In this document: piece after piece, positions 8,749 through 16,812 of the stretch
Position numbering within the stretch: the first letter of the stretch is position 1
Layout: each line of letters opens with the position of its first letter
The notes under the pieces: generated by a model
Database searches by the model: none
What the model saw: only the letters and a program-made list of their open reading frames with translations
Told to the model about the DNA's origin: nothing
Translations under genes and position numbers: made by a program
NCBI RefSeq assembly: GCF_000526675.1
Contig: NZ_JAGN01000007.1
Location: forward strand, 1 to 51,094
From: Atopobacter phocae ATCC BAA-285
GTDB taxonomy: Bacteria; Bacillota; Bacilli; Lactobacillales; Aerococcaceae
DNA length: 51,094 bases
Reading direction: 5' to 3'

Positions 8749-9184
8749 ATTAGAGCAGTTATACCGACAAGTTATTCTCGATCATTATCAATCGCCAAGA
8801 AATCACGGGCTAACTCGTGCCGCTGAAGCACATGAAATCAGAATGTATAATCCTAGCTGCGGTGATGAATTAGTTATTGAATTAATTATTAACGAAGATG
8901 ATGTCATTACGTCGGCGCACTTTGATGGAGTAGGTTGTTCGATTAGTCAAGCAAGCGCAAGTATGATGACAGAAGTCGTTATTGGAAAGTCTTTACAAGA
9001 AGCTAATGAATTAGCTCATCTATTTAGTCAAATGATTTTGGGAGAAAGCGTTGATACAGATCGTTTAAAAGATGCACAATTGCTTAGTGGCGTTCAAAAG
9101 TTTCCGGCACGTATTAAATGTGCGACGCTCGCTTGGAAAGCAATTGAAGAATTTGAAGAGGAAAGAGAGGCGAGCAACAGATGA
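8735..9184 (+). CDS. sufU: SufU, zinc-dependent sulfurtransferase
   Basis: A 149-residue IscU-like protein of the Gram-positive SufU type, which accepts sulfur from SufS. The three conserved cysteines are Cys42 (NPSCGDE), Cys68 (GVGCSIS) and Cys129 (RIKCATL), with Asp44 as the fourth zinc ligand. The start is GTG at 8735, overlapping the sufS stop by 14 bases, with AAGGAG about 10 bases upstream. The stop overlaps the sufB ATG (ATGA). Confidence 0.95.
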   Translation: MALSRLEQLYRQVILDHYQSPRNHGLTRAAEAHEIRMYNPSCGDELVIELIINEDDVITSAHFDGVGCSISQASASMMTEVVIGKSLQEANELAHLFSQMILGESVDTDRLKDAQLLSGVQKFPARIKCATLAWKAIEEFEEEREASNR

Positions 9185-10575
9185 AAGATGTTCCAGTAGT
9201 TAATGAATACCAATTTGGATTTAGTGAAGATGTTGAATCATTATTCGATACCGGAAAAGGAATTAATGAACAGGTTGTCCGTCAAATTAGTGAAATAAAG
9301 GGCGAACCGGAATGGATGCTTGATTTTCGATTGAAAAGTTATGAAGCATTTAAGCAACGTGAAATGCCAACATGGGGGGCCGATTTATCTGATATTAATT
9401 TAGATGAGATTACATTTTATCGTAAATCAACAGGTGCACCTGCGCGAGATTGGGATGATGTTCCCCAAAAAATTAAAGATACGTTTGAGCGCTTAGGTAT
9501 CCCACAAGCAGAACGTGCATATTTAGCTGGAGCATCCGCTCAGTTTGAATCAGAAGTCGTTTATCATAATATAAAAGAAGAATTTGATAAATTAGGGATT
9601 ATTTTCACTGATACAGACACTGCATTAAAGGAGTATCCTGAGTTATTTAAAAAGTATTTTGGTAAATTAGTTCCCCCTTCAGATAATACATTAGCAGCAC
9701 TCAATTCAGCCGTATGGTCTGGTGGGACATTCATTTATGTGCCAAAAGGTGTTAAATCTGATGTACCATTACAAACATATTTCCGTATCAATGATTCGGG
9801 TATGGGACAATTTGAGCGGACGTTAATTATTGTTGATGAAGGAGCTAGTATCCATTACGTAGAAGGGTGTACGGCACCGACTTATTCGGAAAGTAGTTTA
9901 CATGCAGCAATTGTTGAAATATTTGTTGAAGAAGGCGGTTATTGCCGCTATACAACTATTCAAAACTGGTCGGACAATGTTTATAATTTAGTAACAAAGC
10001 GTGCTAAAGCCGAAAAAGATGCAGTCGTAGAATGGGTAGATGGTAATTTAGGTGCCAAAACAACTATGAAGTATCCAAGCGTTATTTTAGACGGTCCTGG
10101 TGCACGAGGCACTATGTTATCAGTTGCTTTTGCCGGTGAAGGTCAAGTACAAGATACAGGTGCTAAAATGATTCATCGAGCACCTCACACTTCTAGTTCA
10201 ATTGTTTCCAAATCGATTAGTAAAGATGGTGGAACAGTTAATTACCGTGGGCAAGTAAAATTCACACGAGAAGCAGAGCATTCCATTTCCCATATTGAAT
10301 GTGACACGATTATTATGGATGAATTATCAAAATCAGACACAATCCCTTATAATGAAATTCACAATAGTAAAGTGACTTTAGAGCATGAAGCTAAAGTTTC
10401 AAAAATTTCTGAAGAACAACTTTTCTACTTAATGTCACGCGGTTTAACTGAATCTCAAGCAACAGAAATGATTATTATGGGATTTGTTGAACCATTTACT
10501 AAAGAGTTACCAATGGAGTATGCGGTTGAATTGAATCGACTAATTAGCTATAACATGGAAGGTTCAGTTGGATAG
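9181..10575 (+). CDS. sufB: SufB, Fe-S scaffold subunit
   Basis: A 464-residue core subunit of the SufBC2D scaffold. Family landmarks include [46 protein letters not shown] with a conserved Cys, and the C-terminal [20 protein letters not shown]. The length is normal. It is the last gene of the operon and is followed, after a repeat-containing gap, by a strong terminator at 10701-10737. Confidence 0.96.
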   Translation: MKDVPVVNEYQFGFSEDVESLFDTGKGINEQVVRQISEIKGEPEWMLDFRLKSYEAFKQREMPTWGADLSDINLDEITFYRKSTGAPARDWDDVPQKIKDTFERLGIPQAERAYLAGASAQFESEVVYHNIKEEFDKLGIIFTDTDTALKEYPELFKKYFGKLVPPSDNTLAALNSAVWSGGTFIYVPKGVKSDVPLQTYFRINDSGMGQFERTLIIVDEGASIHYVEGCTAPTYSESSLHAAIVEIFVEEGGYCRYTTIQNWSDNVYNLVTKRAKAEKDAVVEWVDGNLGAKTTMKYPSVILDGPGARGTMLSVAFAGEGQVQDTGAKMIHRAPHTSSSIVSKSISKDGGTVNYRGQVKFTREAEHSISHIECDTIIMDELSKSDTIPYNEIHNSKVTLEHEAKVSKISEEQLFYLMSRGLTESQATEMIIMGFVEPFTKELPMEYAVELNRLISYNMEGSVG

Positions 10576-10615
10576 AAGCATAGACTAAAAGTAAATAAAA
10601 TAATTAAATGCACAA

Positions 10616-10657
10616 ATGAATAAAATGAAAATGAATAAAATGAAAATGAATAAAAAT
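10616..10657 (+). repeat. 15-bp tandem repeat, about 2.7 copies
   Basis: ATGAATAAAATGAAA occurs at 10616-10630 and 10631-10645, with a partial third copy from 10646. It lies between the sufB stop and its terminator. Flanking TGCACAAA and TTTGTGTGCA almost pair across it, so the transcript could fold around the repeat. Confidence 0.85.
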
Positions 10658-10700
10658 ATTAAATCTTTGTGTGCAATTGAATGATTAACAAATTTTAATA

Positions 10701-10737
10701 AAAACCACTAAACATTGGCAAATGTTTAGTGGTTTTT
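10701..10737 (+). terminator. Terminator of the suf operon
   Basis: AAAACCACTAAACATT pairs perfectly with AATGTTTAGTGGTTTT around a GGCA loop, and a T run follows. The next gene's likely promoter overlaps it. Confidence 0.9.
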
Positions 10738-10744
10738 GTATAAT
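10715..10744 (+). promoter_or_regulatory. Promoter of the alpha/beta hydrolase gene, inside the suf terminator
   Basis: TTGGCA (10715-10720) lies at the terminator loop and TATAAT (10739-10744) just after the T tract, 18 bases apart. The -10 box is a perfect consensus. Confidence 0.55.
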
Positions 10745-10815
10745 AGAAAGATAATGCATTTATTTAGAAAACAATAGGTTATAAACCTTTACTACTTTTA
10801 AGAATAGGTGATGAT

Positions 10816-11760
10816 ATGAAAGAACGGTTAGCTAGACGATTGACTTTTTTATCGAATGATCAACGAGAAATCGTAGCATATAAATGGAATCAATTGACTC
10901 AACCTGCCAAGGGTGTTGTTCAAATTGCTCACGGTATGGCTGAAACAGCAAGCCGTTATGAACATTTTGCTAAAGCTTTGAATGAAAATGGTTGGATTGT
11001 TTATGCCAATGACCATCGCGGACATGGAGAGAGTGCAGATAGTAAAGAACAGCTCGGATATTTAGGAGAAACAAAAGGTTTCGAGCGTCTGGTGTCGGAT
11101 ATGGACATGTTAACAACTATTATTCGAAATGAAAATCCGACTTTACCTATTTATTTATTTGGGCATAGTATGGGGTCTTTTGCATCGCAACGTTATTTAA
11201 TGGATTACCATAATCGAATCGATGGGGTTATTTTATCCGGTTCAAATGGAGAACAAGGATTACTGACTTTAAATGCTGGTCAGTTGCTTGCTCAACTCGA
11301 AATGAGCATTCGAGGAAAAAAAGCAAAATCGCGTCTGATGAATCAGTTGATTTTTGGTCGATATAATCGATTATTTAAACCTAAACGTACCGGATTTAAA
11401 TGGTTGTCACGTGATAAACATGAAGTTGATAAATACGTTCAAAATCCTTATGCTGGTGGCATTTTCCCAACTAGTTTTTATGTTTATTTAATTAATAATT
11501 TGAAATATATTGAAAATCAAAAGAATTTTTATAAAATCCCTAAAAATATACCTATTTTCATTATTTCTGGGTCTGATGATCCAGTGGGTGATTATGGGAA
11601 AGGTGTAAAAAAATTATATCAACGATACAAACAGTTATTGGTTAAATCTGTCGAAATGAAAATTTACCACCAAGCACGACATGAATTATTAAATGAAACG
11701 AATAAAGATGAAGTAATTGTCGATATTATTAATTGGTTGAATCAACAACAACTGGTTTAA
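10816..11760 (+). CDS. Alpha/beta hydrolase, monoacylglycerol lipase / lysophospholipase type
   Basis: A 314-residue serine hydrolase of the Hydrolase_4 (S33-like) family, whose members cleave monoacylglycerols or lysophospholipids. The oxyanion-hole region IAHGMAE, HRGHGES (68-74), nucleophile Ser118 in GHSMG, Asp254/Asp255 in SGSDDP, and His289 in ARHELL make a complete triad. No signal peptide is seen, so it should be cytoplasmic. It stands alone, between a promoter-terminator overlap and a long hairpin. The exact substrate is not decidable from sequence. Confidence 0.88.
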   Translation: MKERLARRLTFLSNDQREIVAYKWNQLTQPAKGVVQIAHGMAETASRYEHFAKALNENGWIVYANDHRGHGESADSKEQLGYLGETKGFERLVSDMDMLTTIIRNENPTLPIYLFGHSMGSFASQRYLMDYHNRIDGVILSGSNGEQGLLTLNAGQLLAQLEMSIRGKKAKSRLMNQLIFGRYNRLFKPKRTGFKWLSRDKHEVDKYVQNPYAGGIFPTSFYVYLINNLKYIENQKNFYKIPKNIPIFIISGSDDPVGDYGKGVKKLYQRYKQLLVKSVEMKIYHQARHELLNETNKDEVIVDIINWLNQQQLV

Positions 11761-11777
11761 TGGCAAATCTTGTTAAT

Positions 11778-11865
11778 AAAAACACATCTGATGAATGATC
11801 AATCTCTCCATAATCGTTGGATTCTTCTAGCGACTGGAGTATCATTCAAAAGATGTGTTTTTAAA
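11778..11865. terminator. Long bipartite hairpin, probable bidirectional terminator
   Basis: AAAACACATCT (from 11779) pairs with AGATGTGTTTT (ending near 11861). Inside it GAATGAT pairs with ATCATTC and CTCCA with TGGAG. The structure spans about 85 bases, longer than a usual terminator. It lies between convergent genes and has A and T tails on the two sides. Confidence 0.7.
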
Positions 11866-11881
11866 TTATATGATTTAATTG

Positions 11882-12142
11882 TTATTTTTTTATAATGAGT
11901 TGAATGGCTTGTTCCATTCGTTTTAATTGTTCATCGTAATCAGATGTAGGATGTTCCATACAGTGCATTAAATTTTCAGCTACAATCACACCCATAATTC
12001 GATCAACACTTGAACGTACAGCACTTAATTGTGTAATTACATCTGAACAGTCTTTTTGTTCTTCAATCATTTTATGAATGCCACGAATTTGGCCTTCCGC
12101 GCGTTTTAAACGATTTAACAATTGTTTGTTACAGCTATACAT
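11882..12142 (-). CDS. cstR: CstR/CsoR family (DUF156) persulfide-sensing repressor
   Basis: An 86-residue all-helical DNA-binding repressor of the CsoR family. The conserved start RLKRAEGQIRGI (11-22) is present. The two key cysteines are Cys32 (DCSDV) and Cys61 (LMHC). The copper sensor CsoR needs a His four residues before the second Cys; here that position is Asn57. This favours the CstR branch, which senses persulfides through the two cysteines. The ATG at 12142 is chosen because AAAGGTGA precedes it; the longer frame runs into the rhodanese gene. It overlaps that gene's end by 8 bases, so the two are co-transcribed. A palindrome fitting this family lies at 12510. Confidence 0.85.
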   Translation of the reverse strand: MYSCNKQLLNRLKRAEGQIRGIHKMIEEQKDCSDVITQLSAVRSSVDRIMGVIVAENLMHCMEHPTSDYDEQLKRMEQAIQLIIKK

Positions 12143-12437
12143 ATTCAATTTCACCTTTCCAAAAAGACATTCCTCCCAAAACATTAGTGACATGGTACCC
12201 GTGCTGCACCAAAAATTGAGTAGCTTGACTTGATCGAGCGCCAGAACGACAAATAATAAAATAATGCTGTTGTTTATTTAATACATTAAATCGTTCGCTT
12301 AACAAGCTCAGTGGCAGATTAGTAGCAGTAGGAATATGCCCGTGATTGTATTCATCTTCCTCTCTCACATCAATGATGTGAATGTCTTTTTTATTTGCTT
12401 GCTGATAAAATTCATCAATAGAAATAGAATAATACAT
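12135..12437 (-). CDS. Single-domain rhodanese (sulfurtransferase)
   Basis: A 100-residue rhodanese domain that moves sulfane sulfur. IIDVREEDEYNHGHIPTATN is the typical first half, and the active-site loop CRSGARS carries the catalytic Cys near residue 63. LGGMSFWKG is the usual C-terminal end. A ribosome site AAGGAGATG lies just upstream. Translationally overlapped with the CstR-type repressor, it resembles the cst-type sulfide/persulfide detoxification operons of Firmicutes in reduced form, without a persulfide dioxygenase or quinone reductase. Confidence 0.92.
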   Translation of the reverse strand: MYYSISIDEFYQQANKKDIHIIDVREEDEYNHGHIPTATNLPLSLLSERFNVLNKQQHYFIICRSGARSSQATQFLVQHGYHVTNVLGGMSFWKGEIEYV

Positions 12438-12502
12438 GTTTCATCTCCTTTTTTCAAGAGTACTATAAGCGTCAAAAATAAGTTCTATAAAAAGAGCACT
12501 AA

Positions 12503-12531
12503 AAATAAAATACCTATACTGGTATATTCAA
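12503..12531 (-). promoter_or_regulatory. Candidate promoter of the rhodanese-cstR operon
   Basis: On the - strand TTGAAT (12531-12526) and TTATTT (12508-12503) lie 17 bases apart. The -10 is weak, but the palindromic operator at 12510-12525 would fill the spacer exactly, a classic place for repression. Confidence 0.4.
12510..12525. promoter_or_regulatory. CstR/CsoR-type operator palindrome
   Basis: ATACC-TATACT-GGTAT is an inverted repeat with the ATACC...GGTAT half-sites known for CsoR/CstR family operators. It lies about 75 bases upstream of the rhodanese start, in the only gap before that operon. Confidence 0.65.
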
Positions 12532-12745
12532 GCGTAAAAAGATGTAATAGTCAAGAATTGTTACTTATAAAAATGGAGGATACGTTTTAAAATAGAAATT
12601 TTAAATGAATCTAAATAAATGTATTCTCATTCAATGAAATATCTAGTAAACTGGAAGTAATAGTTATCTTAATTAGTTGTCATGTATCAGATTTATTGAA
12701 AGAAGTGGGCAAGTCGTATTAATAGAGAAATAGGAGGCGTTATGT

Positions 12746-13150
12746 TTGGTTAAAAAAATTATATATATTACTTTAGGGTGTATTACTTTTGGGCTTGGGA
12801 CTTTAGGAATATTTCTTCCTCTGTTGCCTACAACTGTATTTTATCTTTTAACAGCATTTTTCTGGGTAAGAAGTTCAGATAAACTTCATGCAAAATTTGT
12901 TCAATCTGAATTTTATCGTGATTATGTTGAACGACCATTTATAAAGAAAGAAATGACTCGCAAACAATTATTAAAAACGTTAGGTATGATGTTTGTAGTA
13001 TTTTTTGTTTCAGGAATGATTGTTAATAACAAAATTATGCGTATTTCATTAGTAGTAATATACATCTTCCATGTTGTTTTCTTCTATTTTTATTTTAAAA
13101 AAGAAAAAACAGTAGATGTTCCAGTCGTCGCTGAAGTAGAAGTTGAATAA
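12746..13150 (+). CDS. DUF454 (YbaN) family small membrane protein
   Basis: A 134-residue protein with two N-terminal helices (about 4-40) around GTLGIFLPLLPTTVFYLLTAFFWVRSS, the DUF454 signature, and two more helices at about 75-115. The function of this family is not established. The start is TTG at 12746, 8 bases after AGGAGG (12732-12737). An out-of-frame ATG at 12742 opens a three-codon frame (M-F-G-stop) across the start. A terminator follows directly. Confidence 0.85.
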   Translation: MVKKIIYITLGCITFGLGTLGIFLPLLPTTVFYLLTAFFWVRSSDKLHAKFVQSEFYRDYVERPFIKKEMTRKQLLKTLGMMFVVFFVSGMIVNNKIMRISLVVIYIFHVVFFYFYFKKEKTVDVPVVAEVEVE

Positions 13151-13190
13151 AAAAGGCCAACCTCGTTTTAATAGAGGTTGGTCTTTTTTT
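13151..13190. terminator. Bidirectional terminator
   Basis: AAAAGGCCAACCTC and GAGGTTGGTCTTTTTTT form a 14-base stem with one G-U pair. It separates the convergent DUF454 and HTH genes. Confidence 0.85.
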
Positions 13191-13470
13191 AATGTGATTG
13201 ACGATGACGTTTTCTTACTTTAACGTGAATATCCAATGTGCCTCCTGCTGAAGTAACAATTTGATTTAGTGTTTTCAAACTAATATTTTGTTTACCTGTT
13301 TCAATTTTTGCAATATAGGATTGATTTTTATTAGAAACTTTTGCTAATTCTTGCTGCGTCAAATGTTTCTTATTGCGTAAATCAAGTAAAACATTAGCTG
13401 CTAGTTGATTAGCGTAGGATTCATTATCGAGGTCTGTTTGAGAATATACGTCTGTTGTCTGGTAAACCAT
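13189..13470 (-). CDS. HTH (XRE/HigA-like) DNA-binding protein, orphan
   Basis: A 93-residue protein with a Cro/C1-type helix-turn-helix at about 42-80: LTQQELAKVSNKNQSYIAKIETG. The N-terminal stretch and the end GGTLDIHVKV resemble HigA-like antitoxins of type II toxin-antitoxin pairs. No HigB/RelE-like toxin frame lies next to it, so it may be an orphan or an unrelated regulator. The ATG at 13470 follows AAAAGGA by about 10 bases; the longer frame from 13503 has no ribosome site. Confidence 0.75.
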   Translation of the reverse strand: MVYQTTDVYSQTDLDNESYANQLAANVLLDLRNKKHLTQQELAKVSNKNQSYIAKIETGKQNISLKTLNQIVTSAGGTLDIHVKVRKRHRQSH

Positions 13471-13503
13471 TAATAACACGTCCTTTTCTATATTTGAGAT
13501 CAT

Positions 13504-13752
13504 GACATGAACAGGATCATTGATTGTTTAAAATCATCATAGAGAAATACAGTAAAATAAAATAGTAATAAAAGAAAGTTTTAAATATCTAATAGTTTGA
13601 TTAGAAAAAATTAATATCTATTTACCTTTATAATAGGCTTTTGTATATAAAAATTCAAGCCTTAATGATGTATTTTAAAATAAATTCTTGGAAAATAATT
13701 TATGAAAAAAAGAAATATATTTTTTTTGAATCTTAATTAATTAAGTAACAAC
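13504..13752. other. Intergenic region before the NrdR boxes
   Basis: About 250 very AT-rich bases between the HTH gene and the nrdD control region. I see no gene, RNA or remnant of a toxin partner for the HTH protein in either strand. Confidence 0.5.
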
Positions 13753-13768
13753 ACGGTATATATAGTTT
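13753..13768. promoter_or_regulatory. NrdR-type box 1
   Basis: ACGGTATATATAGTTT fits about 13 of 16 positions of the NrdR box pattern ACAC-W-ATATAT-W-GTGT. It starts 32 bases before box 2. Confidence 0.6.
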
Positions 13769-13834
13769 TGTGTTTATTTTCACAATACTATATATTGTGT
13801 TGTCTATTGAAAGATATTTAAAGTCTGTTAAACT
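13768..13834 (+). promoter_or_regulatory. Candidate nrdD promoters
   Basis: Two options are seen. TTGTGT (13768-13773) and TATATT (13791-13796), 17 apart, would place the -10 under NrdR box 2. TTGAAA (13807-13812) and TAAACT (13829-13834), 16 apart, lies downstream of both boxes and leaves a leader of about 25 bases. Confidence 0.5.
13785..13800. promoter_or_regulatory. NrdR-type box 2
   Basis: ATACTATATATTGTGT fits 15 of 16 positions of the NrdR box pattern. NrdR represses ribonucleotide reductase genes and usually binds two boxes about three helical turns apart, as found here. The nrdR gene itself is not in the window. Confidence 0.72.
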
Positions 13835-13864
13835 AGAAAGAGGAAATAAAAGGAGGAGATTAGA

Positions 13865-16060
13865 ATGACGAGGTCCGTTGTTAATCATCATGTAAGTAAT
13901 TTAAATAACCTTGCCAATCAATTAGTCGTAATAAAAAGAGATGGGCGTGAAGTGTCTTTTGATCGAGATAAAATTAGAGCGGCTATTTTAAAAGCGACGG
14001 ATCAAGTATATGATCAAATAACTCAAACATTATTAGAGGATATTAATCGAGTGATGGAAGATGTTGTTTTAGAAATATCTAATCGCTTCCATCAGGATAT
14101 AAAAATTTATGAAATTCAAAACATTGTTGAACACATTTTAATTGAACATGGCTTAACTTCATTAGCAAAAAGTTATATTAGTTATCGTACAGAAAGAGAT
14201 TTACAGCGTAGTCAAGCAACCGATATTAATTACACCATTCAAAAATTATTGAATAAAGATCAAACGGTCGTTAATGAAAATGCAAATAAAGATAGTGAAG
14301 TCTTTAATACGCAACGTGATCTAACAGCTGGAACTGTCGCTAAAGCAATGGGATTAAAAATGATGCCAGAACACGTAGCGAATGCTCATTTAAAAGGAGA
14401 TATTCATTATCATGATCTTGACTATCATCCTTACTCGCCATTAACTAATTGTTGCTTAATTGATTTTAAAGGTATGTTTGAAAATGGATTTAAAATTGGT
14501 AATGCTGAAGTTGAATCTCCGCGTTCAATCCAAACTGCAACTGCTCAAATGGCACAAATTATTGCCAATGTAGCTTCGAGTCAATATGGCGGCTGTTCAG
14601 CTGATCGAATTGATGAAATTTTAGCACCATATGCACGTATTAATTATGAGAAGCATATGGCTGATGCAGTTGAATGGGTTGAAGGATTGGATAAACAAAA
14701 AGCGTATGCGCTCAAGAAAACACAAAAAGATATTTATGATGCGATGCAAAGCTTGGAATATGAAATTAATACGCTTTATTCGAGTCAAGGGCAAACGCCT
14801 TTTACAACATTGGGATTTGGATTAGGAACAGATTGGTTTGAACGTGAAATCCAACAATCGATTCTTAAAGTTCGCATTAAAGGACTAGGAAAAGAAAAAC
14901 GCACGGCAATATTTCCTAAATTAGTATTTACTTTGAAGCGCGGAACTAATTTAGAACCAGCTGATCCTAATTATGATATTAAAGAGTTAGCTTTAGAATG
15001 TGCAACGAAGCGGATGTATCCAGATGTTTTAAGTTATGACAAAATTGTTGAATTAACGGGTAGTTTTAAAGTACCGATGGGATGTCGAAGCTTCTTACAA
15101 GGTTGGACAAGTGAAAAAGGTCAAGAGGTAAATGCAGGACGAATGAATTTAGGGGTAGTAACCTTAAATTTACCGCGAATAGCTTTGGAATCAAATGGCA
15201 ATTTGGAACAATTTTGGCAAATTTTCCATGAGCGAATGGGAATTGTTGAAGATGCATTAGTCTATCGAGTAAATCGTGTGAAAGAAGCACGTCCTACTAA
15301 CGCACCTATTCTTTATCAGTATGGCGCTTTTGGTACAAGGCTAGACCGAAATGATTCGGTAGATGAATTATTTAAGAATCGTCGAGCGACTGTATCTTTA
15401 GGCTATATCGGATTATATGAAGTAGCGACTGCCTTTTATGGAGCAGAGTGGGAATCCAATCAAGAAGCAAAAGCCTTCACTATTGATATACTTCGACAAA
15501 TGAAACAATCAACCGATAAGTGGAGTAATCAATTTGGCTATCATTTCAGTGTTTATTCGACACCAAGTGAAAGTTTAACCGATCGTTTTTGTCGAATGGA
15601 TCGAGAAAAATTTGGAGATATTAAGGATATTACAGATAAAGAATATTATACGAACTCGTTTCATTATGATGTTCGAAAAAATCCAACACCATTTGAAAAA
15701 TTAGAATTTGAAAAAGATTATCCACTCTATTGTTCAGGCGGGTTTATTCATTATTGTGAATATCCGATTATGCGCCAAAATCCAAAGGCGTTAGAGGCAG
15801 TATGGGATTTTGCTTATGATCGAGTAGGATATCTGGGGACAAATACGCCAATTGATCATTGTTATGTTTGTGATTATGATGGCGAATTTAAGCCAACAGC
15901 AAGAGGATTTGAATGTCCTAATTGTGGTAATACAGATCCTAAAACATGTGATGTGGTCAAACGAACATGTGGTTATTTAGGTAATCCACAAGCAAGACCA
16001 ATGGTACATGGGCGACATGAAGAAATTAAATCACGTGTCAAACATGTGAAAAGTGAGTGA
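13865..16060 (+). CDS. nrdD: Anaerobic (class III) ribonucleoside-triphosphate reductase
   Basis: A 731-residue glycyl-radical enzyme that makes deoxyribonucleotides without oxygen. An ATP-cone regulatory domain occupies about 18-110 (VVIKRDGREVSFDRDKIRAA). The catalytic barrel follows. Near the end, CYVCDYD and CPNC give the four-cysteine zinc site, and RTCGYLGN carries the glycyl radical Gly703. AAAGGAGGA lies 7 bases before the ATG. It overlaps nrdG by 8 bases. Two NrdR-type boxes lie upstream. Confidence 0.97.
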   Translation: MTRSVVNHHVSNLNNLANQLVVIKRDGREVSFDRDKIRAAILKATDQVYDQITQTLLEDINRVMEDVVLEISNRFHQDIKIYEIQNIVEHILIEHGLTSLAKSYISYRTERDLQRSQATDINYTIQKLLNKDQTVVNENANKDSEVFNTQRDLTAGTVAKAMGLKMMPEHVANAHLKGDIHYHDLDYHPYSPLTNCCLIDFKGMFENGFKIGNAEVESPRSIQTATAQMAQIIANVASSQYGGCSADRIDEILAPYARINYEKHMADAVEWVEGLDKQKAYALKKTQKDIYDAMQSLEYEINTLYSSQGQTPFTTLGFGLGTDWFEREIQQSILKVRIKGLGKEKRTAIFPKLVFTLKRGTNLEPADPNYDIKELALECATKRMYPDVLSYDKIVELTGSFKVPMGCRSFLQGWTSEKGQEVNAGRMNLGVVTLNLPRIALESNGNLEQFWQIFHERMGIVEDALVYRVNRVKEARPTNAPILYQYGAFGTRLDRNDSVDELFKNRRATVSLGYIGLYEVATAFYGAEWESNQEAKAFTIDILRQMKQSTDKWSNQFGYHFSVYSTPSESLTDRFCRMDREKFGDIKDITDKEYYTNSFHYDVRKNPTPFEKLEFEKDYPLYCSGGFIHYCEYPIMRQNPKALEAVWDFAYDRVGYLGTNTPIDHCYVCDYDGEFKPTARGFECPNCGNTDPKTCDVVKRTCGYLGNPQARPMVHGRHEEIKSRVKHVKSE

Positions 16061-16658
16061 AGAACGAGTGAATAACATAAAAAAAAATCGTCAATTACCG
16101 CGTAATCCTCAACCGAAAGAATGGCTAAGTGAAAATTATTCTCGAAATAAAATTGCAGATTACAAACCTTACAACTTTGTTGATGGCGAGGGCGTAAGGT
16201 GTAGTTTATATGTTTCAGGGTGTTTATTCGCTTGTCCGGGCTGTTATAATAAAATAGCACAAAATTTTAATTATGGTATGGAATATACAGCTGAATTAGA
16301 AGAGAAAATATTGAATGATTTATCAGCCGCTTATTGCCAAGGATTAACTTTGCTCGGTGGCGAACCGTTTTTAAATACAGGAATTACGCTATCTTTGGCG
16401 AAAAAAGTACGCGAACGCTTTGGAGATACAAAAGATATATGGGCCTGGTCGGGCTATACTTTTGAAGAACTGTTATTAGAAAGCACCGATAAATTAGAGC
16501 TATTAGAATATATTGATATTTTAGTAGATGGACGATTTATTCAATCGAAGATGGATTTAGGCTTACAATTTAGAGGAAGTTCCAATCAACGTATTATTGA
16601 TGTGAAAAAATCCTTAAAACTTAAGGAAGCCGTTATTTGGTCGAAATTAAATGATTAA
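16053..16658 (+). CDS. nrdG: Anaerobic ribonucleotide reductase activating protein
   Basis: A 201-residue radical-SAM activase that installs the glycyl radical on NrdD. The cluster motif C-x3-C-x2-C appears in SGCLFACPGCYNK near residues 55-67, and LLGGEPF is the usual glycine-rich SAM-binding loop. The start is probably GTG at 16053, inside the end of nrdD; another GTG at 16068 is possible. N-terminal sequence before about residue 25 is longer than in many NrdG proteins. Confidence 0.95.
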   Translation: MSEERVNNIKKNRQLPRNPQPKEWLSENYSRNKIADYKPYNFVDGEGVRCSLYVSGCLFACPGCYNKIAQNFNYGMEYTAELEEKILNDLSAAYCQGLTLLGGEPFLNTGITLSLAKKVRERFGDTKDIWAWSGYTFEELLLESTDKLELLEYIDILVDGRFIQSKMDLGLQFRGSSNQRIIDVKKSLKLKEAVIWSKLND

Positions 16659-16670
16659 ACAAAAAGATGA

Positions 16671-16710
16671 CGCTCAATATTTCAATGAAGTATTGAGCGA
16701 TTCTTTTATA
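16671..16710 (+). terminator. Terminator of nrdD-nrdG
   Basis: CGCTCAATA (16671-16679) pairs with TATTGAGCG (16691-16699), followed by ATTCTTTT. The T tract is imperfect. Confidence 0.7.
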
Positions 16711-16812
16711 CATATCTGATTAATTAAGAGAGATGATAGTAGTTTGATAACAAAAATTATAGTAAGATAGTAACAGTAAAACGTTTAAATAAAGTTAGGA
16801 AAGTGGGATGGA

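Noticed and set aside
10616-10657. CRISPR-like repeats
   Set aside because: The copies are directly joined with no spacers and the unit is only 15 bases.
11882-12142. Copper sensor CsoR
   Set aside because: The His ligand required for copper binding is Asn57, and the partner gene is a rhodanese, not a copper ATPase or chaperone.
13189-13470. Complete toxin-antitoxin module
   Set aside because: No toxin frame was found on either side of the HTH gene.
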